NCBI GenBank assembly: GCA_027886175.1
Contig: JAJNNQ010000003.1
Location: 24,345,501-24,409,500 of the forward strand
DNA: 64,000 bases
Direction: 5' to 3'
Source: Phylloscopus collybita
Lineage: Eukaryota > Chordata > Aves > Passeriformes > Phylloscopidae
The first letter of the stretch is position 1, and each line of letters begins with the position of its first letter. Of the stretch, positions 35,523 through 47,700 are shown piece after piece. The translations under genes and the position numbers were made by a program. The notes beneath the pieces are model-generated. The model was not told where the DNA came from. It was given only the letters and a program-made list of their open reading frames with translations, and did not search any database.

Positions 35523-35575
35523 TTTGGCAAAGTGAAGCCCTCAGCCGCAGTCTGTTTCCTGGCTGTGCCAGCGAG

Positions 35576-35796
35576 TTACCGCCACAAGTGCTGCGCGGCG
35601 ATGACAGCCACCGAGAGGGGGAGGAGGAGGGAGGCAGAAGGCAAAGATCTGCTGCTGGCCCCGTGGACGCCGTGTCCAGACTGCTTAGGAATGGCGTGTG
35701 TTTCTGGCTGCCTGGTGCTGGGGCTCTTAGAAAGTCTTTTGCCACAGACGTCATCAGGACAGCTGTCCCCGCTGCCAGAGCCGCTCATGTCGTCAC
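35576..35796 (-). CDS. GPC1: GPC1 exon 9 (C-terminus)
   Basis: The acceptor is tctgcgcag. It starts [16 protein letters not shown], with three consecutive Ser-Gly sites for heparan sulfate. It ends in a hydrophobic GPI-signal tail and HLWR, with TAA at 35576-35578. The spacer between the glycan sites and the tail is divergent from human. Confidence 0.96.
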
Positions 35797-38700
35797 CTGC
35801 GCAGAGACAGAGGGGGGGTGAGCACAGACTGCTCTCCTTATGCTGGGCAAGGCCTTCCCCTCGCTGCAACCCCGGGGAGCTCTGGCCACCAGCCCTATCC
35901 TGGCCACCCCCTCCTCTCTGCAGCCCTCAACGTGGCATACGAGCTCATACCTGATCTCCTGCTGGCTTTGATCACCTACAGCTAATAACTGCTGCAGCAG
36001 CTGGAAACTCTGGAGCAGACAGGAGCAGAGACCCTGTCAGCAGGGCTGGGATTGGAGATAGCGCTGCAGGTTTCAGTAAGGCACTGGAAACAGCGCAGCC
36101 GCCAGCCAGCCCACAAACTGGCTGCACTCAAGCAGCCCCTCAGCAGCCCCAAGCCAAAAGCCGGGCTGCCACAGCCCGTCCCTGCCTCCAGGGCCCAGCA
36201 GCAGCATCTGCAGGGACACCTGTGCAGGCTGCAGGACTGCTCAGCCACCCTCAGCCCCCTCTCAGCTCTCCAGTTCTGCCACACTCACTTGTGTCCTGGA
36301 AATCCACGTCGTTGCCGATGTTGGCGTTGCCCAGCCGGTTGGTCATGATCTTCAGCTGCATGATTTGCTGCCGAATGGTCATATCGGGCTTGGTGATGTC
36401 CACCTCCACCTCTGGGTTGTTAATCTGGTTAGCCAAGCCATCCCCCATCACTTCAGGCAGGTAACTGGGGAGGAAGGCAAAAGGTTTAGATGTCTGCCCC
36501 CGGCTCAGCTCACCTCTCCCTACAGACACCAGGGATAATCCAGACTCTGAACCCCACAGGGGCTGCAGTCACTGCCACTGGCTTGTGGAACAGCCTCTGC
36601 AGCTGGTGTTTGCTGGGAGGCAGCTCAGCTCTCTGGATGGCTGAGCCACGCTGCCGTGGCCAGAGCCCAGCAGAGGGGTCTCAGCTTGCAGGAGGTGGCT
36701 GGGTGGCCTTGTAGCACCCCTGTCCCAGCATGGGGAGGGATTTCCTGCAGGCAAGGCAGAGGGCTTGCTCTCAGGTTGGTACCAGCGGGAGGCTGAGGAG
36801 CACTTCCATCCCTGCTTGATTCAATCCTGTGGAGACTGATGCGCTGGGACCACTGAATGGCCTCAACCCAGTTAGACCAGACAAGCTCCTAGGGAAGCTT
36901 AATTAGCTGGGAGCTGTCAACCAGAGCTGCACTGCTGCCTCCTGCAGTGCCCTGGTCCTCCTGCTCCTGCAGGTCTGGGACACTGCTGGCAACAATGTGA
37001 GATATGAAAGAACTGAAGGTATTGACTTCAGGGTGGCAAAGCCAAGCCCAGGAGGTCTGAGGAGAGGAGAAAGGTGCACATCCAGCAGCTGCCAATCTCC
37101 CCTGAGCCATCCTTGGCTGGGGTAGGGACTCTTTCTGTAGCTGTTTGATGTCACCCAGGTGCCCCTCTCAGAACAAAGAGCATCTCAGAGCAGGTATGGA
37201 TAGAGGGATGTGTATGCAATTCTCTGCAGCAGCTGTGGAGTTTGTATGGCAAATCCAGCCCTGCTGCCTTCTGAGTGCATGTGGAATTGCAGAGCTGTTT
37301 CCTTGGTGGAAAACTACACAGTTATTTCATGGTGAGTGCACTTCAGTGCTTAAGCCTCCACACACAGCAAAATGACACCAGGCTTGACATTCCCAGGTAT
37401 GAGGTTTCCTAGAAATGCAGCATTTCCATGGGCAGGTACAGACTGCTCCCTCTGAACAGGTGGGGCTGGCTGTGATGATGTGTAAGTGCCTTTTCAAACC
37501 CTTTCCCCCCAGACTGGTGCTCCTGGCACTGTGACCACTCCATACCTGCCCTTGGTCATCCCATTCCAACATTTGTCATCTGATGCTGAGCTGGCCATTA
37601 CTTTTTTGCTGCACAGGCTGCTGGGCAGGGTGATCCAGTATGTCTTGAGAGCTGTCAGGTTCCCTTTGGCATCTAAAACCTGTAAGCAAAGGGATGCTCA
37701 GGGCCAGAAGAGCTCTGGGGTGCCCCAGGGTGGAGGAAAGTACAAGGATTCTGCCTATTTTTTGTTTGACCACCACAAAATCTGTTTTTATGCAAACAAG
37801 GACAATCAATCTTCCCCTAAAGACCAATCATCAGCCCAAGTGCCCAAGGCTAAAGGTTACATGCCAAGGACTCTTCCAGTACCACAGACCAACCAGGAGA
37901 TGACGGGAGACATCAGACTAGGAGCCTCTCCAGGTAAGTCTGGCACCAAATTCCTGGGAAATTGGTTATCAGCAACACAGACCCAACCCTGTGCAGACAC
38001 AAGACCAGGTCTGCTTGGGTTACAGCAGCACCTGATGATCTGATCTTCTTCAGAGGTGCAGCTCAGCACCCCCAGAGCGGTGTGACCCGACCCGAGGACC
38101 CGGGACCAGCCCCAGGGACAAACCCACCAGCATCTCCAGGGCCTGGGCAGAGGACTTGGCTTCCAACGTCACCTTCCCCCGTCTCTTCTTGTCCTCACTA
38201 CTGGAGCCTTTTGTGCCGATTTTGGGATTTCCACAGCCTTGGAATACCTGAAAAACAAACCAAACTCTCTATCCCATGTCTCGATGCTATTCCTTTAATT
38301 ATTTAATACTCCACAGTTATGTTTTTTTCCTTCTTAAGTATGTTTATCCTTCCTATTGCCAAGATTTTCAGAGATTCTGGCTTAGTTTCTAGTGCCAGAT
38401 GTGTTTTCAGCACATTGTAACTGGTTTTGGTTACCACTATCAAGCAAAATACTCAGCACTAACACATGTTTTTGGATGAGTTGCCAATATTGGTATTAAA
38501 TTATTTATAGCAATTTTATCTGTTCTTCTTATGACTGGAAAATAAAATCCTGGGAAGAACAAGATGGGAGCTGCTCACAATCATTGCATCAGTGGTGTGG
38601 GCTTCAAGACTACACAGCATGGGAGCTTCACTGTGGACAACAGACTGATGTGGGACTATCCCCACGACTCCTGCAATCAGCATCCCCACTTGGGGAATCA

Positions 38701-41700
38701 ATGTGCCTCCAAGAAGGGCACTGCAAGGACAGCAGATGTGCCACCTCCTGTCAGGTTGGATGTTTCTGGGGCAAATGAGGCAGCAGAACTGATTGATCTG
38801 TTATCTTCAAGTACTTCCTATCATCCTAACTACCTGCCCAGGTGGGCTTTGTAGCCAGAGGGCAGCAGAAGCACTTGGAAGGGACAAATGCCCAGACCTG
38901 GCCTCTAGGATGAGATGAGGGGTGTCCTGGAAACGCCTGCTTCTCCCAGCCTCTGCATCACCAGTCCAGGCAGCAACAGCTGTGCTGCAGCTCACCAGGG
39001 CTGGGCAGCTGAGCCTCCCTGGTGGCTGGAGCTGAGAGAGCCAGGCTGGACAAAGCATCAGAGGCCAGGAGGGACTTTGTACTGTCAGTCTGAGTCAGAA
39101 TATGCTCCTTTCCAAAGGAAAGAGGGCTCCAAGCTCGTTGTGCTTGCCAGGGTGCTGTCAGAAGCTATTGATAAACGTGACTTTGCCTGGTGTCCCCTCA
39201 AAGCACAGGAGTCAGGGCCACAGAGAGCTCTGCTGACACAGCTCGTGCCACCTGCTGAATGCACTGGCTCATGGATTCTGACAGCCAAGTCCTAACCCAG
39301 CCAGGTGTCCCTTGTCTGTGTGTCTGAGGGACACTCAGCCTCCAAAGGCCCCTCCTGGGGTGCTGTCCTGCTGACCACATGGACCTGATGACTCCAGCAG
39401 CTCAGCACCAAGCCAGTTTGTTCAGCCATCAGTCTTGTTTGCTCTGTGCAAAAAACCCACCCTGAAAACAGCATGGTAGAGCATTTTCAACTTGGTTCTA
39501 CCAAAACAAAACCTTGGTTTCACTGCTGTATCTTGCTGGCCTATTGCTGCTGCTGGCAGACAGCCTCTTCCCAGGAGATAAAAGTCTGGGGAGGTGTCCA
39601 GGACAGTGGCAGCTCCAGTGTGGTACCAAGGCAAACCTCTTGCCACTCCAAACACTTCAGGTGAGAAATGCAAACTCCTGCTGGAGATAACAAAGCTCCA
39701 GCAGACTGAAGGGGTCAGGAGTCTCCTGAATAATGAGGGCAAATGGGTGTTTGCAGCCTCTGGTAGCTCCTGCTGCCTGAAATCCATCAGAGCCACAGGG
39801 AGAAAAGGAAGTGCAAGGAAGCAGCTCTGTGCTGCCCTGAACACAAGGCTCAGTACCACAAGTGCTTCTTTACAGCTTTACCCAGATCCCAGGACAGCCT
39901 GTGAGTGCTGTCACTGGGGCCAAGGGCCACTCCCAGCTCCTCTCACACAAGGCATTCTGTGTGGGGAGGACATTCTGTGCAGGTGGCTCGGGTGCAGCTG
40001 CAGTGAGAGCTGCAGATTCAGCTCCTGGTGGCAGAGCCAGAGGCTGTGAACTGCCCACCCCTGCATAACAAAGGGCACAGGCACCTGTGGCACCAGCCAG
40101 GTGAGCAGAATGAGAGAGCCTGGTGCGACTTTTGCATGGACTCTGAGGAGATAAAAGCCCAGGGGTTCCTTTATTGTCCTGAGAGGCACCAGCTCAAGCT
40201 TTTTTTGTGTTACTGTGCTGTGAATAAATTGCTTTATGGAAGGAGAGATCTGAGTCTGCCATGGGAAACCTGGGATGGAACCAGCGAGGAGCCCTGGTCT
40301 GGCTGTGACAGGGGGATGTGCAGGAGTCAAGGGGGGGCTGGGGGTTGTGAGCTGCCACTCTTAGGGGCTGCAGTAACAGCCTCTGATGTGGGAGTGTGGC
40401 TGCCAGAGTGCCTCCTGACTGCTCAGACTGGGAGGTTACCTTAACAGCACTGCTTTTGCCCTGGCTCATGTCCTTGGCTCCGAGATGGCCAAGACTGGCC
40501 CGGGACAGTCCTGAACTCAGCTGACAACGAAATCATCTGATGGCTTTGCCATGCTCAAAACCAGAGCTCAGAGCTTTGCAGCTCCTGCCCTCTGCTAGCT
40601 GTTCTGCTGGTTAGCCACCAGCAGAGTGCTCCATTCACCTGGTCACCAGGTCACACTGAGGAGCTTATCAAACACACTTGGTTGCTCCAATCAAACACCA
40701 GTTAGACTATTTAGCCCCTTTAATTTCACCAGATTTACTGTATTCCCCTTGGAACCACCTTTCTTTGCAGCTGATGCTATGTTTTCCCACACCATGGGTT
40801 TGCTTTTATGTGGAAAGGCCCAGTCTCACCTAAGGAGGGAAGAAAGAACATTGCCTTTCATGTCAGAGAAGAAACCTAACCCAGGACTTGGATGCACGCT
40901 GCTGTCAGTGCTTTGATGTGTGCCACTGAATTCCTGTTTGCCAAGCAACACTTCTGGCCCTTCCCTTATCCAAAACCCAGTTAGGACCTGTCCCACTTCT
41001 TCCATCTGCGTCTCTGCCCTGACTGTGGGATAGCTGCAGGTCCTGGGGAGTGTCTGGGCAAAAGGCAGGAGCCCTGGAGGGCTGCTTTTCTTCCCAGAGC
41101 TTCTCTGACCTGCAGCTACAGAGGTGACTGTGGTTAAGTGGAAAAATATACTAAAAATAGAAGATCAACAGAGGAGACCTTCATGAGACATACTTCTTGG
41201 AAGACAGGTGAGCCTCAGGAGGGCCTGGTTTGTACTCTCCAGATGGACTGCCAGACTGCAGCTCTGTCCCACAGCACAACCTGATAGCCCAGTGTTTGCA
41301 CTGCAGAAGATCCCCTCGAGGCAGGTTAAAGCAGCTGCCTCCTGTTCCTGGGGATAGGGCACTTTGTGTAAATGCCTAAGCCCAGCCAAAACATCTCAAA
41401 ACTCTTCAGCACAGAGGCCCCTGACAGCAAATGGCACATTTTCCCCCATCACTGTGTATGCAGTCCCACCTCCTGTGCCTGTACCCAAAGCAGGTTGGCT
41501 GGATGTGGCAGGGAGCAGTATTTGGAAACATCTGCAAAGGCTTTTGCCTGTGTCAGATGGGTGTTAGGAAACCAAGGCAATTTATCATTAGAAGAGTGGA
41601 CATCTGCTCTCTTTCACTCTTCATCTCCCCCAGTTCAGCTGAACAGTGAGCACAGAAGAGCATTTGGTCCTGGCAGTTGCACGTGATGTGTGCTCAGCCA

Positions 41701-44700
41701 GGCCCAGGCCCAGGCTCCTACCTTGCTGGTGACTGAATCTTTGTTCTCCTGCAAGTTGGAGATGGCTTCAGCGATCCTCATGTGGATGGTGCCTATCACA
41801 GTGTCCACGTTGTAGGGCCCGTCGATGCGATCGGCCACCCCGATCAGCGCATCTGGGGGAACAAGGCAGGGACAGCTCCAGCACCCCTGGGCAAACCAAG
41901 GCACAGACCAGCTCATGCTGCCTGGGAGAAGCTGCTGGGCCTTTGGCAGGACTCCTTGTTGGGAGACACCTCTCCATTTCCACCACTGCCCAGGGGCACA
42001 CTTGTTTTCCTTACTTTATGTGGTAAAACTACTCTCTGTGGCAAAGGAACCTCCTATAAATGGAAAATCCACTCTGGGAAGAGTGTTCACCCCAAAGCCA
42101 GCATTTCCCTGGGTGACACAGAAGGGAAAACCAGAAAACTGGTGCAGAATTCTTAAGAAACACCCAGTAATACTTGGCCCTCACCCTCCTAACTCAGTGC
42201 ATGTCTCAGCAAAGCACTGCAGCCAGGAGGAAGTGGGAGAATTGGGGTCAATAAGGTGCCAGAGGTAGTGGGTGTAGGAAATAGCTTCTGTGGCAGTGAA
42301 GGAGTGAGAAAAGCAGTAATTCTTCTCACCTTCACCTCTGCAAGGACAACAGCCAGGGGAATATCAGGCTATACAAGTACAGAGGCAGACCAGTATGCCC
42401 ACAACTGGCCAACAGGACAGGGAGTGACTGAGGGCTGCCTCAGCTCTCAGTTCCTCTTGGAAAGCTCTGATGCCCCAGCACTCCTGCCTGGCCTGGAAAC
42501 TGCTGCTTGGATGGCTGCTTTGGGACTGTGCTTGGCTTACAAAGAATTACCAATCTCTGCCTACCTTCAGAGACAATTCTCAACACTCCAGTTGGCTCTG
42601 AAGGTAGGACAGCCTATATACTCTCAGTATAAGGAGGCAAATTTTCGTAATTTTTTTGTATTCTGGGAAATAAAATCTCCTGTAACACTGAAGAGCTTGT
42701 AGTTTAATTTTGCTGCCACTCAGGGGTTGTGGTGTCCTTTTTGAGACTGTATATTTCAGACAAACAGTGCCTTGCAGAGGCACTAATCTTGAGATACAGA
42801 CATTTAAATCAAAGGTTGCACCCCTAAACAGTGATAAATTATATGTGAACCACTTACTATAAACATCTCATTTAATTTGTGCTGCCCTAATTTGTCAAAC
42901 TGAAAGAGTAACTCTGTATTTAGTGTAACAAAATCGTCTCTGGCTACACAGAAGGGCCTGGAGAAGGGTGAAGGAAGGACACCACCAGTGAACTGCTGCC
43001 TTTGACTCCATGATTTGCCCCCATCCTTGATCAGTTTGTGACCTTTGACACTGAAATGTAAAACTGCAATTTGAAAAAAGCTCCAATTGCCTCTTAGCCA
43101 TCACCCCTTGACAGTGTCTTTTGGGAAGAGGAAGCCAGAATAAATGCAAAATGCACATGGACTTGCTTCTCTGTCAGTCAAGGAAAGCTGTGCAGTGATG
43201 TGTCAGGAGCGAGGCCATCCTGCCAGGAGAGAGTGACAGGGACAGTTGGCTGGCTCTGGTCAGAAAGGCCAAAGGGCACTGAACCCCTGGGGAAGGGACA
43301 ATTCCTCCCCCACTGATGAATTTCTGTGTGAGGCCAGCCTGTTATGAGCCTCACATAACAGGTTCATCACACTCTGAGGGCTGCCAGGAGCCTCCCAGAA
43401 ATGGCTTATAGAAAAATTAGCCAGACAGCTGATTGGGGTGGGTTTTGAAAAAGCAAAAAGGTTTTAATTAAAGCGAAAATAACAAACTTTACAAAAGAGT
43501 AAAAGCCATGCAAGGTGCAGGGAGGTCCCTTACACCTGCTAAGACACCCCGAAAAGCCCCAAGAATCTCTGTGCTCTCTCTTGTAAATTCAAGGGTCCAG
43601 GAGGGGTTTTTGTCATGCTGCCCAATAGAAAACAGCTCAATTTCTTGAGGTACAGCTCAAGGACCCAAGGGGTGCCTTTGTCCTGACACTGGGCCAATTA
43701 TGGTGAGAGAAGCATCAAAGTTTCTGGTTCCTCTTCCTTAAAAGTTCAGGGGTGAGGCTTAAACTCTTTTCCTAATGTGGGAGGCCCTGCTTGGGTGTGG
43801 AGGTGCACTGCAACACCCCTCCTTTGCAGCAGGCTCCCCGCTGCTCCCACAGGGAGCATTTCCAGTAAGCTGTGGGCCAGCTGGCCTGGGCACCTCTCCA
43901 GGCAGCACCCCAGCCTGGCAGTGCTCTGCTTCCCTCTCCATCCTGCAGCGTCCCTCGAGAGGCAGGTGACACTCCTTGACTTCAGTGGGGCTTTTGTTCT
44001 TAATGCCCACACAGGCCAACCCTGAGGCAGGCTGTGGGGCTGCAGCTGGGGCTGAGCTGGCAGCTTTGCTGGCCAGGAAGAGGGGGCCAAGGCAAGGGAG
44101 GAAAAGGCCAAGGCCAAGGTCATCTCCTCTGGTGCCTGCCCTCCGTGAGCCCAGACAAACACCAAGGCTCCCTCAGGCCTCACATCACTCCAGCTGTGCA
44201 CGTGAGAGAGAGAGAGAGGAGCTTGCTGAATGAGTGTGTGGGCACAAGGGGGACTGAGGGCTTCACCACTGCACACAACCTCCCTGAGCCCCCCACCATC
44301 CCCTTCACACAGCCTTGGAGAGCTGGAGAGAGAGAGGCAGCCGTGCTGCAGCAGAGAAAGGCCATCTTACCCATCAGGTACTTCCACTCGGTGCTGAGGT
44401 CGGCCTGGTTGGCCAGGCAGCCCTTCACCACGTTCAGGCAGTAGTTGTTGCAGGGCTTGACGCTGGCCATGCCCCGGCAGTGTGGGCAGTACATCAGCTT
44501 CATGATGGCCCGGGTGCACTCGTGGCTGAGGGACACCTGTGGGGACAGGGCAGAGTCAGGCACAGAGCCAGGGGGATGTGGGTGAACTCCCCTCTTCCCT
44601 GGCCTGAAGAGCTTGCTGTCACCTGAGGCAGCACAGCCCCCTGGGTACATGAACCAGGAAAAGCCACGTCCCCCTCACTGCTTCTCCTTCCCCCACTCCT

Positions 44701-47700
44701 CCTCCCTTTGGAGGGACAGGATCTCTGGGGCAGCTGCCGGTTCCTCAGGCTGTGTTTGAACCCAGGCTTCTGGGAAAATCCTGTCTGTGAGCACCATCCC
44801 CCTTCCAGCCGGGTCTGGTGGCCACAAAGGCATCTCGGCTGCCCAGCAGCTGTAACCTGGACCCTGGAATGATGCATGTGTGTCCCTGGAGCCTCTGCCA
44901 TCAGTGCCACCACCATGCCCCTTCTGCAAGGCTCTGCTGCCACTGTCCTGCAGACAAACTGCACCTCCAGCCTCCTGGGGGGGATGCACAGTGGGGCCCT
45001 GCACACAGGACCTTCCCAGCTGGCATCTTTGGAAAGGAGAGTAGTCTTGGGGGAAGACTTGCACAATTCCAAAAGGATGAGCAATTGAGAGCACTTGACA
45101 CGGGGCAGTGATTGCTCTCTGAGCACTCCAGGAACCGCAGGCAGCCGCAAGCTGAGCCAAGCCAAGCCACGCCGTGCCAGCAGCTCCCAGGCCCTGCACG
45201 TGCAGCTGCTGCTTTGCAGAGCTGACTCTGGAGGTGGCTCTGCCACTTTTAATTAAATCCCCTGGTCCTGCAAGCACAGAGCCAGCACAGGTGCAGAGCC
45301 CAGAGAGCGGGGCCACAGCCTCAGCAGCACATCAGTGTCCCCCAGCCCATCAGCCACGGGCCAGTGTCCCCTCACTGCCGTGGGCAAGGGCTGACAGTGC
45401 TCTGAGGGGTGAGTAACAGCCTGTCAGGCCCTGCAGGGATGCTGCCACAGCTCCATGCTCCTCTGTCTTGTTGTCTTTTCTCTTCTGTGGTCATTTTCCA
45501 TCTTTGCTCAGATCCATTTGCAATTCCCTTGTAAATCTTTTAAAATCATTTACAAAAGAGAAAATGAATGCCTGTATGAAGTCTCCCTTGGTTCCAGATA
45601 CTTGACACTCACAAGGGGAGAAAAGTGACAGAAGGGGCTTGGGCCTCCAGCTGAAGCTGCAATGCTGAGAACTCTCTTCACTACTTATGAAAAATACTCT
45701 CTGAAGGTGCCCTTCTGGGGGACTCCAGAAAGATCAGTTCTGAGGTACCCTTGGGAGAGTGTGAACATGCTGAGCCCGGTATCAGAGGTTGCATCAGAGA
45801 AAATCCCTAAGCTTCCCCACTCCTGAAACTGCCTGTGCTGGCACCTCGCTTCCACTAAACCTTGGGAAACATGCTGGATGGTGCTGAGGCTTCATTGGGC
45901 AGGAATGCACTAGAATAACCTTGTGAGAATCTTCTTCAGGATGAGGACAAAAATCTGTGAGTTTTGAAGACAGAACCCAAGCAGAGCCTGCTCCCCTGGC
46001 CTGGCAGCCCCGAGAAGCCCTGAGGTGACTGTGGATAAACCTGTGGCTGTTTGGGCTGAGCCTGGCAGGAATCCCCCCACACCCCGAAGCTTCCCTCAGC
46101 TTGCTGGGCCAGCTTTGGGTCCCTGTCCCTGAAGAGGACAAGTCCTGCAGGCAGAGCCCAGCTGCCATGTGGCTGTGCCACCAGGAGGTGGAGGCTCTGT
46201 CCTGCTGCACCACATGCACCACACACTGCATCCCAGGAGAAACTGTGACACCACCACTGCTCAACAATGCAACACTGCACAGGGACAGGCAAACAAAGAG
46301 GAGGTTCTTTTGCACCTCAGGGTTTAAATAACCATGGCTGAGCAGTGGCTGAAAAGACACCAGGTAAGAGCGTGGTGCATGCTGGAACAGGCTGTAGCTC
46401 CAGGAGCACTCAGAAGTAGGAATGCAGATGGGGAAGGAGCTGTGACCTCCCCTTGGCCAGGCAGAGCAGTCACCAACATGCATGGTGTGGTGACACTGAC
46501 AGCCCAGCCCTGCAGGCTGCACAGGCAGCAGCTCTGAGCACAGCTCGGTGCCTGTGCTTTCCTGGCACAGCCCATCACTGCTCATCCCCCATGGAGCACT
46601 GTCACCTCCCCCTGCACAGCCTGGGACCTGCAGCACAGCTCAGTCCTGACACCTGGCACTGCCCACAGCACTGAGGGGAACCACAGCACCATTTGCCTTT
46701 ACCCACACACATCCCTGGTGGCATTCTGCAGACTTTTGGAGACTTTGGAGGGAGCCAAAATGCTCTGGAAAACAGAAACACAGCGTTGCCTGCAGGAAGC
46801 AGCCCTGAGGTGGTGTGGGCCAGCCCCCTCAGGCAGAGAGGACAGCCACCAGAAGCAAGGACACAAAGCTACTGACACCCTGCCAGAGCCATGGGAGTCA
46901 CTGAAGGAGGCAAGAGAGAGATTTTGGCTCAGAAAAGTATCCCCAAGACCCTGTGCTGCAGAGAGCTGCATTCTGTGCCCCTCCCCATGCCACTGCCACC
47001 AGCCACACTGCCACCAGCCACCCTGTCACCAGCCACCCTGTCACCAGTCACACTGCCACCAGTCACACTGCCACCAGCCACACTGCCACCAGCCACCCTG
47101 TCACCAGGCACACTGCCACCAGGCACTGTCACCAGCCACACTGCCTGTCACCAGCCACACCCCGGTGTCCACGCCTGTCCAGCTCCTTTGGGACACTGCC
47201 ATCTGCCTTAGGGCAGTGGGTGCAGGCATCAATGGCACCTGAGGATCTATTTCAACTCCTGAGAGTGTGGAGGAAAAAAAAAGTACTTCAGCAGCTCAGT
47301 AAGGAAGGTTTCTGGATGCTGAGGGAGCTGTGCATGCACTGGCAGTCTGTCACTCTCACAGGTGGCTCTGTCTCTTGGAGGACAGTGCAGTGTCCCAGTG
47401 CCCCAGGAGCAGGGAGCCTGGCCCCACAGGCTCTCTCTGAAGATGAGCACGTGACCATCCATCACCAGCCATTGCTCTGTTGAATCTGGCAGGTGCCAAG
47501 TGTTCAGCCTAATCTCTTGGCAGAAAGAATAAATATGAACTTCTGCAGGTGCACAACACCAGGCTCCTCTCCCTTTCCCCACAGAACGACTCCAGCCTCT
47601 CCTGTTGGCAGCATCAGTCCTCTGGCACAGGCAGGCTGCACAGGGGAACTGAGAAAAATCAGGGTAAGAGAGCAGGAAGAGGAATCACACCAAATATTTT

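Larger units (their letters stand above)
28532..35575. other. DUSP28 / GPC1 intergenic region
   Basis: About 7 kb between the DUSP28 start and the GPC1 stop codon. It holds a CR1 fragment at 28663-28888, an isolated CpG-rich block at about 35036-35135, the long T tract at about 35392-35469 and a GGTT repeat at about 35493-35522. The last three fall in the likely GPC1 3' UTR. I looked for ankyrin or MYND exons of ANKMY1 on both strands and saw none. The many ORFs of 60-140 codons here show no recognisable domain. Confidence 0.6.

Noticed and set aside
34917..35754. Lys-rich and Phe-rich long frames on both strands
   Set aside because: They exist only because they read through the long T/A tract and the GGTT repeat beside the GPC1 stop codon.
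44500..45316. Minus-strand frames of 213 and 248 codons
   Set aside because: They overlap the region just upstream of GPC1 exon 4 in other frames and contain no known domain.
45794..46636. 280-codon minus-strand open frame
   Set aside because: It lies wholly inside GPC1 intron 3, in GC-rich sequence with few stop codons. The translation has no recognisable domain or composition typical of a folded protein.
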